Shown here in pieces: positions 38,222 to 49,256 of a DNA stretch of 64,000 nucleotides. Every line of letters starts with the position of its first letter. Position 1 is the stretch's first letter. Source of the stretch: Spodoptera frugiperda. Its lineage: Eukaryota > Arthropoda > Insecta > Lepidoptera > Noctuidae. Location: positions 868,001 to 932,000 of the forward strand of contig NC_064240.1 in the NCBI RefSeq assembly GCF_023101765.2. Reading direction: 5' to 3'. Below the pieces are notes generated by a model that worked only from the letters and a program-made list of their open reading frames with translations, did no database searches and had not been told where the DNA came from. Made by a program: the position numbers and the translations under genes.

Positions 38222-38339
38222 GTAAAACGGGGTGAATAGACACAGAAGAGGGATGAACAAATGTTGGGAAAATGTTCTAACTTCTATTCATCCCATTCTT
38301 GTATTTATCACCCCTCGAATTTTATTCACCCCGTTTTAC
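38222..38339. mobile_element. Short MITE-like element with perfect 16-bp inverted ends
   Basis: GTAAAACGGGGTGAAT at 38222-38237 and its exact reverse complement at 38324-38339 bracket a non-coding 118-bp segment. Confidence 0.7.
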
Positions 38340-38426
38340 GCTATCTCATCTTATGACATGACTTAAAATTTGCCATAAAAAAAATTAAATACGATCATAA
38401 TGACCACAGTAAATACCTAAAAGGCT

Positions 38427-39290
38427 TTTTTTTTTGAGGGGGAAAATCATCCAATGACTTCTCCCGCCTTAGGTGAGGCGGGAGGGAGTGTCAGACTCTT
38501 ACTGACTAAAAACCACCCCGTTCCTTCTCCTGCTTTGAGCCGGAGCCCCGGTAACCTTTTACGTTGTCCGCAGCTCCGGATCAGGCATCAGCCCTACTGG
38601 GCCCCATCTGTGGTGGTCTGGCTCTTTGAGGCGCGCGCGGAACGCGACGCGCCGTACGCACGGGTCTGGTTCTGGTCGGGCGGCGAGCTACGCTTGCTCG
38701 CCGTCCGCAGACCCGCACTTACGGTGGCCGGAGATCGTCACGCGATCCCCGACGCCCGGAGTGTCTTCTGCGGCGGCTGGGGCGTGAGGAGGATCGTTCC
38801 CTCACGCGCTCCGCCTCCTCCTTAGCTAGCATAACTGCTTCGCAGAAGGAGGAGACGGCGTCCCATTCCCCCTCGCTCCGTACCATGGCCTGAACCAAAG
38901 CCGCACGCGAGAGCGATCCCTAAGGACACGGCGGTGCTCAGCCCATGCAGGGCACACCGCTACTGTATGCTCCACCGTGTCCTCCGGGTGGTCCACGCAA
39001 TGCCGACACCCGGGCGTTTCCTCCCGCCGAATCCGAAACAGGAACCAACCGAAACTTCCGTGTCCAGTAAGCACCTGCGTCAGGCGGTAGGTGAGGACGC
39101 CGTGACGCCTCTCTAGCCACTCCTCAAAGAGGGGACTTACCGCTGCTATAACAGCGAGCCCAGCCCTCGGTTGCGACAGTCGTTGCTTCCATTCCGCCAT
39201 GAGATCGTGCCGGAGCTCATCCCGCCACGCACTAATCTGGCGCGGCAGTGGACTTTCGCCCCGGCGATGCGCCTCCGCACGTAGGCTAAA
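38427..39290 (-). mobile_element. Longest LINE family L copy with ORF2 C-terminus and poly(A)
   Basis: Frame 38826-39200 (-) keeps the end of a non-LTR ORF2 with the zinc motif GCRHC, EDTVEHTVAVCPAW, HRRVLRD. About 400 bp of GC-rich 3' UTR follow, ending GATGATTTTCCCCCTC and a run of A on the - strand. A deletion after HRRVLRD breaks the frame relative to the 20218-20508 copy. It is the reference for the other truncated copies here. Confidence 0.85.
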
Positions 39291-40006
39291 TACCTAAAAG
39301 GCTACCAACTCTATGGCAAATAGTAAACCTATGAAGGCAGATCTATAGGATATAAGCGCCCAGAAAATAGCACATTAAAATTTGGACAAATGGCAATGTT
39401 TTTGTAGTATCGGACCGCTAGATGCAAAATAAAGAAGGATATGTTTGTAAAAACTGACGCTCCCTGTAAAATGTCACGCATTATGTTAAAGGGAAATCCA
39501 GTTATGAGATATCTTTTTTGTATTAGCTTTGTGAAGTACGCCTTTGCTTATAATAACTAGTAAATACTGCCAATGCCTAATAACTGTTCCAAAGAATTTA
39601 TAATCCAAAACATATTATTATGATTTTGTATATAAAATCTTTGTACTGTTCATAAAATTATTAAGTTGGTCACACATTTCTATTTTTAGTTTCACTGTCA
39701 CTGTCAGTGTCAATGCCATTGTCAAAAATAAAGGTTTGTTTTAGTCTATGGTTTGTTTGTTTGCTCTCCAATGCACACAAGAAAGCGAAATAGCTTCATA
39801 TTTCTTTCAAAAATTTTAAATGAAAACGTGTTTATACAAAAGTTTATTACTTAATTACCGTTCAGTAAATATACATAGTATGTAAAATCTATGTGGATTA
39901 TGTGATAATATTTTATTTAAGAAGACAAAACAATGAAGGAGGTACATTGTTAAAATTATTAGATAAGTAAAGATATCCGTAACAGTATTATTACTTATGT
40001 TAAACC

Positions 40007-41052
40007 ATGGAAGGATTCATTGATATGGTGCGACAACAGCCCTGTTTGTGGGACACCGGCTGCCGAGACTATCGAGACATGAGAAAGAAAGAGTTAGCGT
40101 GGAAAAGAATTGTGGCCCAATTAAAATGTGCAGATATACCTGATGGTAAGTTTGTGGAAACAGAATACTCCTTAGGATACTGACTGACTGGTTTTCTTAC
40201 TCCTTAGCTGTGTACCTACACAATTTCCATTTTTATCCAGCATATCATTTGAAAAAGCTTAAGTTTCACATTTAAATTAAAAGTAAGATTTATGTAAACC
40301 TTCTTAGATGCCTTTAAATTGTATAATTATTGTAGGTAATAACACTTCTTACATGAAACCTTTTTATATTCCATTAATTTGATAAATAATAACAAATTCC
40401 CAACGTCTATATGAAGTACACATTTCATTAACTAACTAACTAACTTGCATTATTGTAACAAAATAAATGTTAACCCTTCAATTAATTTTTTTCAGTGAAA
40501 ACAGCAAAAGCAGAATGGAAGAAACTGAGAGACAGTCACAGAGATTCTTTAAAAAGAGCACGGGCCAACGGACAAGACATAGTAATAAACAACAAATGGA
40601 AATATGCAGACATAATGGAGTTTCTTTTACCATACATGAAATCAAGGAAAAGAAGAAGATTTACAACATCCAGTGACGAGAACAAGGAGTCTTCACCGTC
40701 ACCTTCAGACTCATTGCTAGAAGCTCGGCCATCCACATCAAACACAGACACCTTGAATTTTAATACAGAATCCCACACTAACAAGTTGGATACGTCCCTG
40801 GAAAATGAACATATGTTTAGAAAGAGGAAAGTAGAAAATGATATAGGAGAAATAATGATTGATATGGACAGAAACAATAGTAGTTACACTTCTAGCAAAC
40901 ATCCGCTGGACTCCTTCTTTGAGAGCATGTGTGAGACTACCAAACAGTTCCCCACTTGGCTACAATACACAGTTAAAAGAAAAATATTTAATGTAATATC
41001 TGAAGCTGAAGACACATTTGAAACTTACAAATCAAGAGACACAATATTTTAA
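40007..41052 (+). CDS. Gene E: MADF-BESS domain protein
   Basis: Two exons, 40007-40145 and 40496-41052, join in phase 1 to give 231 residues. The MADF domain is at about residues 1-95: FIDMVRQQPCLWDTGCRDYR, then ELAWKRIVAQL, then AEWKKLRDSHRDSLKR, then KWKYADIMEFLLPYM. This Myb-like helix-turn-helix fold binds DNA. A basic KSRKRRR stretch follows, a likely nuclear signal, then a Ser-rich linker. The C-terminal BESS motif is at about 190-225 (DSFFESMCETTKQFP, KRKIFNVISEAE) and mediates protein contacts. An AATAAA signal lies at 41438-41443. The MADF-BESS family is expanded in insects and acts in transcription; the specific target is unknown. It is not functionally related to its Nimrod neighbours as far as sequence shows. 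Confidence 0.9.
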
Positions 41053-42725
41053 TAATATTTTTTTTCTAAATCCATAACAACAATTATTTATCTATCTAGG
41101 AATCGCGAATTGATCTATGACACCACAACAGTCAGTTGTCTGGCTACTGCATCTACCATGCAGTCAGTATTTTGGTCACCAATTTTAAAATATACATTAA
41201 ATTCCAACTTAATATACATTTCGTTTTTACTGATATCAAAGAGCATGCATGAAAAGACTGATGACTGTTGATGAAGCGAAAGAAGTATGTAAGATTCATA
41301 GCGATTGGCATTCCATTGTCTCTGCCTACCTATGGGAGACAGGTGTGAGGTTCTGTATGTATGATAAATCGTATTCTTAAATAGGATAATTTATATTTCT
41401 AATATTTATATTAGTTTAATTGCATATTGTATAGTAAAATAAACCTCCATTTAAAAAAGAAGTTTCTTTTTTTTTATTTGAAATCTAATTATTTTAATGA
41501 TTTTATAGTGTACAGTATGTTCTACAGTAATATGTCCCAAGTATGGGCCGTTTTGGGCACCACAAAAGTACTTATTTTACTTATAAATAATAGGTAACAT
41601 TTTGTATTCTGTGTTTATAATACTACATATTTGTATTTAAAAAGCATGGTTTTTGACACTTAGAATGTTTTATCTAAATCAATTCTCAATAACGAAATAT
41701 TAATTTTAAATAGGAATTCTTACATTTGACCCCTTTCATCTAGAACACGTAAGGGATTTGCAAGGAATGAAAATGGGCAACTACTCGAAGCTCCTATTAA
41801 AATTTGCATAGCAATCAATGTCTGTATGAATAGTTTGCTATTATGTTTTTACCAGTAACGAATATAGTTAACTATTCTTTACATTGTTTACTGGTGTTCT
41901 AAGTACCGTTTTAAATGTAAGAATGAGGCTATTGTAATAGGTAACATCGTCTTTATTCTGATAAAGTAGCATTCTCCTATTTTGGATCACTTTTCCATCT
42001 ATTTTGGTTCACAACTGTCCTTCTATGTATGCATGCATGCATACAGGGGCATTAGTTCTAGTTGCGTCTTGGAAGACGATAAATTACAAAATAAAAATTT
42101 TTGTTCATTTGTCAATTTATAAAACAGTTTCTAAGCTTGTTGGCAGTTGGTGCTTATATGTGATATTTTATTATGTTATCACTTATTATATCCGTAACTC
42201 ATGTTCGCATGAAACGGATGTGTAGTCATCAATGCATAATATACTGCTTTATTAATACATTATATTATAGTCTATGTGACGCATTGCGTATTTTTCCGAG
42301 TAGGTATGTGACCATAATAAAGCTTTTCCCGGAACCTTTTTTAAACTAGCTTTTAGAAAATCTCTCTTATCTAGGTTTATGTCTTGCGCGTATTTTAAAG
42401 GAATATCGATGTCACTCGTTTCGATTTAATTGAACTTACGTACGATTTACTGGAAACTATCACACATTAGATACTCAATCAATGTCGCGATGTTAGAATT
42501 TTTAGGAAAAAAAATGCTCTATAATAAGAATTTTTGGGCCTAAATGGTTGTTCACTGATAAAAGCTTCGTCACCCTACCACGTTGGTACTTCCATTGAAG
42601 TTAGTACATAGTGTAGGTACCTACATCCCACATCACAAACGGTCGCGATTATAAGTAGATATCTAAATATGAACATTTATATATAACCATTTACTATTTG
42701 CTCGTTGTTCCTAATCGTCTAAAAT
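41053..42725. other. Gene E-gene F spacer
   Basis: It holds the gene E 3' UTR and the AATAAA at 41438-41443. A short TCTCTGCCTACC..GGGAGACAGG repeat lies at 41310-41345 (also near 23130 and 61390). The rest is AT-rich with no exon recognised and should contain the gene F promoter. Confidence 0.5.
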
Positions 42726-45700
42726 ATGAAAATGCGTGTAAAGTGTCTTGTTATATTTTTCTGTGCTGTTGCTTATTTTGTGGGTGAATTGGATGCACAA
42801 ATCTGCAGGCATTATGAGCTGTAAGTCTTTAATATTGGACCTCACTGAGGGATGGGCCGCATCATTTTTGTCAAGCTTCTATTTAACTTGCAATGATCTA
42901 TGTATGTGTTTGAAGTGGAATCTTGAAACTCAGTTTTAAAGCAGATATCTTTAACCAAATGAGCAAAAATTTTTGTTTGCACGACCAAAAATTCTAAGCT
43001 GTTTAAACGCTACATTTTAAAAGGTTATTTTTTTTAATTAATTGTTAAATTTTGCTTCGGCGGGTTACTTCCAAACGGGCGAACTTAAAGTCCTTTTGTT
43101 TTTTTTGAGGTGGAAAATCACCCATTCACCCGCCTTGGGCGAGGCGAGAGGGAGTGTCAGACATTTACTGACTAAAAACAAGCCCGTTCTTACTCCGGTA
43201 AACCCGCTGGGTAGTCCGCAGCTCCGGATAACTTGAAAGTCTTTAGAGTGCTTTTGTTTAGCAGTTCAGTTGTGGACTGTCTTTGTCACTCATTGGTGAT
43301 GATGATGATAAATTGAGCATTATGGATAAGCTTTAATGGGAGGCCTTTGGTCAGTAGTGTATATCGATTGTTTATGTCACTGATTCAGAATAGTCCTAAA
43401 GTGACTTCAAAGGTAAGAGTGTCAGTCAGGCCGCCTGAAGGGATTTTGTTACTTATAGATTCATATTTTTAAGTAGACAATTAATATTTTCTAGCTACTA
43501 ATGAGTGATGGTATTAAATAATTATTATTATTTTCAGTGTGACGAGCATGAAACAGGTTACCTACCTGACATCGTACCGAGTCACCTACTACGGCCGCTG
43601 CTATTTCGACAGATGCATTTTAACCAAGTGGATGAGTTCTGTCGAACGCAAGAGTATACCGGTTCGTAGCTTTATAATTATTATGATTAAGTTACAGTAG
43701 GTATTGGTTAGTTTTCACTTAATAACCCTAATGGTGGCCAAGCACGTTGTGTTTTGCACGACTGTTTTGGCCTTACATGCAAAACTATACTCGAATAATC
43801 GACTTATATTGTACTGACAACTGTACCGTTTGTTCCCATACACTCATGCATGTTACTACACACGCATGCAGTTTTACGTAAGGGCAAACCCGTCTTGTAA
43901 AACCTAATGTGTATGGCTACCCTTAAAAGTACTTTCTTCACCGTTGCTCAATGTGTAGGATAGTAAAAACATGACAGATTATTAATGAACAATAAATCTT
44001 TTAATGATACCTACTTTCAGAGAAGAGAACTGAAGCCCATAACCTCTTGCTGTCCGGGTTACATCAGGAAAGATGACTCGGCTGATGATAGGTAAGTGCG
44101 ACAAGTTGAAGGTTTTGGAAAGATAAATACATAATTATTAATGATAAATGATGAAAATTAATTCATTTTCATAATAAATAATTTTCAGAAACATTGTATG
44201 CGAGGCGATATGTATGCCAGCTTGCAGAAATGGACGCTGCAAAAATCCAGGAATATGCGAATGCAATAATGGATATATCGCAGACCCTAAAGATGATCAC
44301 AACTGCCTTCCATTTTGCGAGAAAGGTTGCGAGCACGGAACTTGCGTCGCTCCTGGCACTTGTCGATGTGACTTCGGATACACCCTCGTAAACGGCACAT
44401 GCCAGCCAGTTTGCACGGATCCTTGTCACAATGGTACCTGCGTTGCTCCAGAACAGTGTGAGTGCCTCGTTGGCTATAGAAAATCAGAGAATAATATATG
44501 CCAACCCTACTGTTCTCACGGCTGCGACAATGGAGTCTGTGTGGCCCCAGAAACCTGTCAATGCCATTCTGGATGGGACTTAAAAGAAACTGAACACTTT
44601 CCATACAAACATTGTGTACCAGTCTGTTCAAAACCTTGTGGCAACGGCACTTGTGTGGCTCCAAACGTGTGTGCTTGCCACAGAGGATATGAGATAGATA
44701 CTAATTATAATTCCTTGTATACCTCCAACCCGAATGCAACAATTTGCGTACCAATTTGTACTGGATGTGCAGGGCGTTGTATAGCACCTAACAAATGCGA
44801 ACTGATACTAACATCAGAATCGCAAATTTCGTATTACGACGAATATTCTTATGATTATGATGCTCCTCTTCTACCTAAATTTTATCCAACTCCTGCAAAA
44901 ACTACAACGTCTACTACTAGGGGTACTACAAGGACCACATCTACTGCAGCACCTTATCCAATACCAACTACAACTTCTACTGCAACGCCTTATTCAATAC
45001 CAACTACAACTTCTACTGCAACGCCTTATCCAATACCAACTACAACTTCTACTGCAACGCCTTATTCAATACCAACTACAACGTCTACTGCTGTGCCTTA
45101 TCCGGTACCTACTACAACGTCTACTGCAACGCCTTATCCAATACCTACTAGAACCTCTACTGCAACACCTTATCCATTACCTACTAGAACTTCTACTGCA
45201 ACACCTTATCCAGTTCCTACTACAACTAGTACAATGGCTACTGCAACATCTACCATGGGTGCTAGTTCATACTTTAATGAAACAACTGGAGAAGAATTGA
45301 AAAAGTCATGGTAAGTGCCTACCACAGTAAATCCATGTAATGATTTAACTTAAGTTTAAGAGATACCTAGTTGTTTGACATATCCGTATCAGTAGCGATC
45401 AGTTCTGTTGTTGTTAACTTAAGAGTTTGCACAGACAAGAGACGAGAAGAATGACTCGATTCAAGTGCATTACGAGGTAGGTATTCAGTATTCTAAATAC
45501 AGTATATAACTGGAAATTGGAATATATAAGTATATAATTGGAAACACAAAAGTTCCTCATCTACGTAAACCCTGGGGAGTAAGTATTCTGACTTGATGAA
45601 GGTGTAGTTTAAGCATCTACCCGTAAACATGTGGTAGTAATAGAGTAACTAATTCATGATGAAATATCGTGTGGTAGGGAAGATTAGAAAACAAACCACG

Positions 45701-47370
45701 TTGCTTTGACCTATAATGAGAAGTGAAAGAAAATATTAAAGATTTTCCATCCTATTTTTTTTTATGAAACACCCGCGGTAAACTAGCACACGTATCATGG
45801 TAAGCAATCGCCGCCGCCCATGGACACTTGAAACACCAGAGGAGTTACAAGTGCGTTACCGGCTTTTTGGGGGTTAGGAATTTAAGGGTTGTTGTTCAAG
45901 AATCGGGGATTGGGAAGATTGGGAAGGGGAAATTGGACCTCCGGTAACCTCACTCACACAACGAAACACAACGCAAGCGTTGTTTCACGTCGGTTTTCTG
46001 TGAGGCCGCGGTATCACTCCGGTCGAGCCGGCCCATTCGTGCCGAAGCTCTCCCACACTTGTGTTCCACTAATGTCTTTACTTTTTCACAGGATCGAAGA
46101 AAACTGGGTGCATGTATTCGTACCAATATTAGTTGTCATCACGACAGCTATGATAGCAGTACTCTTACTAGTTTGGAGGTGCACCCCCATTAGAACTTTC
46201 TTCAAAGGAAGGAGTTACGTTGTAGAAGGTAATTTGTCACCTAATGTTATTGTGTGTATTTTTACGCATGTTACTTTTATGTGCACTTTGCGTATATGTA
46301 TATGTATGTAGTGTACCTATATGACAGTGGTATACTAGTCTAAAGATGCTTTTCCACCAGAAATGTGCTATGTTACGTTGCTGTGGATGCGTTTGGGTTC
46401 TACCAATCATATTAATTGGGACACATAGCTTGGCACTGGTGGAAACTGGTTCAACTAAGATATGTTTTTTATATGGAAAGATGCGTGCTATGGTGCGAGT
46501 CGCGAGTGGTGTAGTTATGTGCAGAGCAGAGTACCTACAGCAGTTACTTTGCGGCGGCGCATCTTCACAGCACATCTTACTCGCACAGCTTAGTATCAGT
46601 GGAAACGGTCACATAGTTTCACAGCTTAGCTATTACATTTTAGCAGCATAGCTACATAGCCCATCTCTGGTGAATCAGCACTCTAATTGTCTCCTATTAT
46701 TCAATAGAAATCATAATTATATTACATGATGTTGATGATGTATCAAAATATTCCCGAAGTATTAGAGTGAGCGCTTCATTTAAATTGATTTAACAAATAA
46801 ACTGGAAGGACATTTCGTTATGTAGGTGATCTAATAATATTTTCTTCCATGACACTGTGTAGCGGACAGTGCGACTGCACATATCTAATTTAAAATACGA
46901 TACGACCTTCAAACGTTTAAGAAAAAAACGTATTTCTTTTTGAAAAGCCAGCAACGCACCTGTGACTCCTTTGGTGTTGCGTATGTCCATGGGCGGAGCT
47001 CATCGCTTACCATCAGGTGACCCGCCTGGGGCCTTAGTCTGCTATTATAATTGTGTCAGAATAGTCGATCACTGAGCAGTGCGAGAGGGACGGAGCTATA
47101 CAACCTACATAGGTCCCTCTACTAAGGCCCCTGATCACAGCCCTGATCGTTCACCATCTACTCGATAAAAAAAGATCAAAATTCAAAATAGACTGCTATG
47201 ACGTGTTTTTGATAACGATTACGTTTGCTTGTTATGAGCTTAAAGTGGTGTCTGCAGTAGTTAAGTACCTACCTACTAATGTTGTTGTTTTATTCCCAGG
47301 TGATCCCGTGCAAACCGGTAACCCACCGCCGCCGTCGGAAAATATACGGATATCAGATATTAAAATATAA
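42726..47370 (+). CDS. Gene F: NimC-type Nimrod receptor with Pro/Thr stalk (complete)
   Basis: Six exons join in phase: 42726-42820, 43538-43661, 44021-44091, 44189-45310, 46092-46228 and 47300-47370, giving 539 residues. The start MKMRVKCLVIFFCAVAYFV begins a signal peptide. Exon 2 is EMI-like (YYGRCYFDRC). CCPGY is at residues 83-87. About six NIM/EGF-like modules follow at 97-295. Then comes an acidic Tyr-rich stretch (YYDEYSYDYD) and a mucin-like stalk of 12-residue Thr/Pro repeats (TTTSTATPYPIP). The helix is at about 478-500 (VFVPILVVITTAMIAVLLLV) and a tail contains PPPPSENIRISDIKI at its end. Exons 2 and 3 (124 and 71 nt) match gene B in size and phase. By family it is a phagocytic or adhesion receptor of hemocytes. 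Confidence 0.9.
43095..43228 (-). mobile_element. LINE family L 3' fragment in gene F intron 1
   Basis: GGCGAGGCGAGAGGGAGTGT and GTAGTCCGCAGCTCCGGAT match the family reference at 38450-38590. A degraded RTE tail (GATGATGATGAT, GGGAGGCCTTTGGTCAG) follows at 43297-43355. Confidence 0.7.
44930..45230 (+). repeat. Coding 36-bp repeat, about 8 units
   Basis: The unit encodes 12 residues around TTTSTATPYPIP. Units differ by a few bases. They form the membrane-proximal stalk of gene F; 36 bp keeps the frame when unit number changes. Confidence 0.9.
45765..46075 (+). mobile_element. SINE/MITE-like dispersed repeat in gene F intron
   Basis: The left part (GGTAAGCAATCGCCGCCGCC) is related to 21655-21840, 46930-47040 and 34090-34145. 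The right part (GTCGGTTTTCTGTGAGGCCG, CACTCCGGTCGAGCCGGCCC) is related to 34575-34690. It ends only about 15 bp before the transmembrane exon, so it sits close to the branch site. Confidence 0.6.
46330..46640 (+). repeat. Dispersed repeat in gene F intron 5
   Basis: TATGGAAAGATGCGTGCTAT and its surroundings recur inverted at 62255-62400. A 101-codon open frame in it is not supported as a gene. Confidence 0.55.
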
Positions 47371-48231
47371 ACAATTAAAAATAATGACACAACAAACATT
47401 TTTTATTAGTCTTACTTACCTTGGTAAGTGCGACTATCTAACAAGAAGTCTTGAGTCCAATTTTCTGCTTACGTAAAGTATTACTAAGTTTTTTTTTTAA
47501 TTGGGTATTGTAACCGGTGCGATGGACGGAGATAAGTTCAGTCCCTATTAATTACATGCGATCCGTAAATTATACCAATGGTGAAAAGTGGGTGTACAAT
47601 TGCAAGTAGGTATGCCTACCATAAACGCATCTCAGCATTCTTAGCCTAAGAAATTCAGTTATGACATCTCCTCTTTGTATTTACTTCATGGCTCCGGATA
47701 CGAAGCTAAGGACCTCGTGAGGAGGTTATATTGTATATGAAATTAAAGTTTGCTAATAATAGATAGGAATAGGAATACAGAAAATAATTGAGTACATAGG
47801 TAAGTATGTAGGTATCTACGTAACTTTATAATAAAAAACCATACAGGTTACATCATTAACTACTAATAACTCGAGAATGACTGGATTATTATACTGTATA
47901 TTATATAATAAGTATCTATTATTGAATTTACCTTCCCTAAAACCACTAGCTGCTATTTTTAGCACTGATTTCAGTATGAGTAAGAGTAGCTATGACATTT
48001 TGAATAGAAGTATTTTACTTGAAACAGTAATAAACAAAAATGTCGGTCAGAATTAAATGCTTAGTGCCTGTCAGTATGGCAAGCGGCGCGTGCGACGCGT
48101 GACGCACCACATTCGTAAGCTCGACCAATCAACATCGTTAACTCGATGTACTCATAAACTCATTGTTTTTGTTGTTATTCTATAGTATCAGGAAGTGTTA
48201 AATCTAGTTATAGCTTAAAACGTTTTTTAAA
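47371..48231. other. Gene F-gene G spacer
   Basis: AT-rich. A family X remnant (GAAAAGTGGGTGTACAATTG) lies at 47580-47605. No exon was recognised. The right end should hold the gene G promoter. Confidence 0.4.
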
Positions 48232-48510
48232 ATGAATAATGAAAAACGTGAAACAATAACTGGTGATAATTTAGTGAAATATACAAAATGTCCTGAGAAA
48301 AGTACGAAGTCGTCTGTCACATTGGAGCCTTCGGCGTTAGAAGGCGCGCAGACGCAGCAGATGACGGCTGGTTCACCAATAAAAACCAAGGAAAACTGTT
48401 GCTGCGATTGTATTGGACATTGCCTCTATTGCTGTGATTGTGCCCTCGCCTGCAATTCATGCTTCACTTGTTTCACTATCTGTGTTGCAAATCTACTTTT
48501 TCATACATAA
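48232..48510 (+). CDS. Gene G: small intronless Cys-rich protein
   Basis: A single-exon frame of 92 residues starts in an AAAATGA context and an AATAAA follows at 48863-48868. The first 60 residues are polar. The last 33 hold 12 cysteines (CCCDCIGHCLYCCDCALAC and onward) mixed with Leu/Phe/Ile, then end in LLFHT. There is no signal peptide, so this is not a Nimrod. The pattern recalls Cys-rich C-terminal domains that bind metal or become palmitoylated (for example I-mfa/MyoD-inhibitor-like), but I cannot assign it. The biased composition and intact frame support coding; a chance frame cannot be excluded. Confidence 0.6.
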   Translation: MNNEKRETITGDNLVKYTKCPEKSTKSSVTLEPSALEGAQTQQMTAGSPIKTKENCCCDCIGHCLYCCDCALACNSCFTCFTICVANLLFHT

Positions 48511-49256
48511 CACAAAATTGAATTTAAAATCTTAATGCATAATGATCAAAATCTATTGTATACGTTGTTGGAAGGTAACACCTATTTTATATTATTTTAG
48601 TGATTGATAGATTGACTATTCCTTGTTAGAAATGTTTTTATTTTTAGTATTATGTTTGTTGTGTGTGAATTGTAAATTCTTCAGTGAAATATCGTATCTA
48701 TTAGGAAATCTGTATGGTTGAGATTTGAATGCACGGAAATGTGCAAAATTATGGGCATGTACACCTTCTAAATGTTGTTTCGGTCTATTGGATTTATTGT
48801 TACTATTTCTACGTCCAACAGTGAACAGAATATTGAGATGTTAATATATATTTTTTTGATATAATAAAAATAGTTACCTATCAAATTATGTATTAAAGTG
48901 CTTTCATATTTTAAAACAATGAAGAAATAAATAATCAATTCTTGATAATTTTATGTTTCTTTACTTATAAAAACTATAGTTTCTATCAGCAGCTTTGCCC
49001 GCGGTTCCTCGTTAGAAAATATCCCATGCGTACTTTATTCAACTTTTGTTTCGAAAATTGAAGTTATTTTACTACTATGCATTATAACAGAGAAATCCGA
49101 ATAATAGCTTTCCCGACCCTAGCATCCTTGTAGTCGGAGGTCAAAATTTCTGATTCGCCTGCAATATACCACAGTTTTTAACTTGAAAAACACAAACTTG
49201 TCTTCAGTCAAAGGGAAAAATAATAAAATATAAATCACAATAAAATAAATCATTTA
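48511..49256. other. Convergent 3' spacer of genes G and H
   Basis: It holds the gene G 3' UTR with the AATAAA at 48863-48868 and a Helitron-like remnant at 48985-49060. No exon was seen. Confidence 0.5.

Larger units (their letters stand above)
35965..40006. other. Gene D-gene E spacer
   Basis: Divergent promoter side for D (-) and E (+). Apart from the elements listed separately, I see no exon-like sequence. Bases 39295-40006 are AT-rich unique-looking DNA that should hold the promoter of gene E. Confidence 0.45.

Noticed and set aside
46346..46651. 101-codon frame in a gene F intron
   Set aside because: The DNA recurs inverted near 62255-62400, so it is a dispersed repeat.
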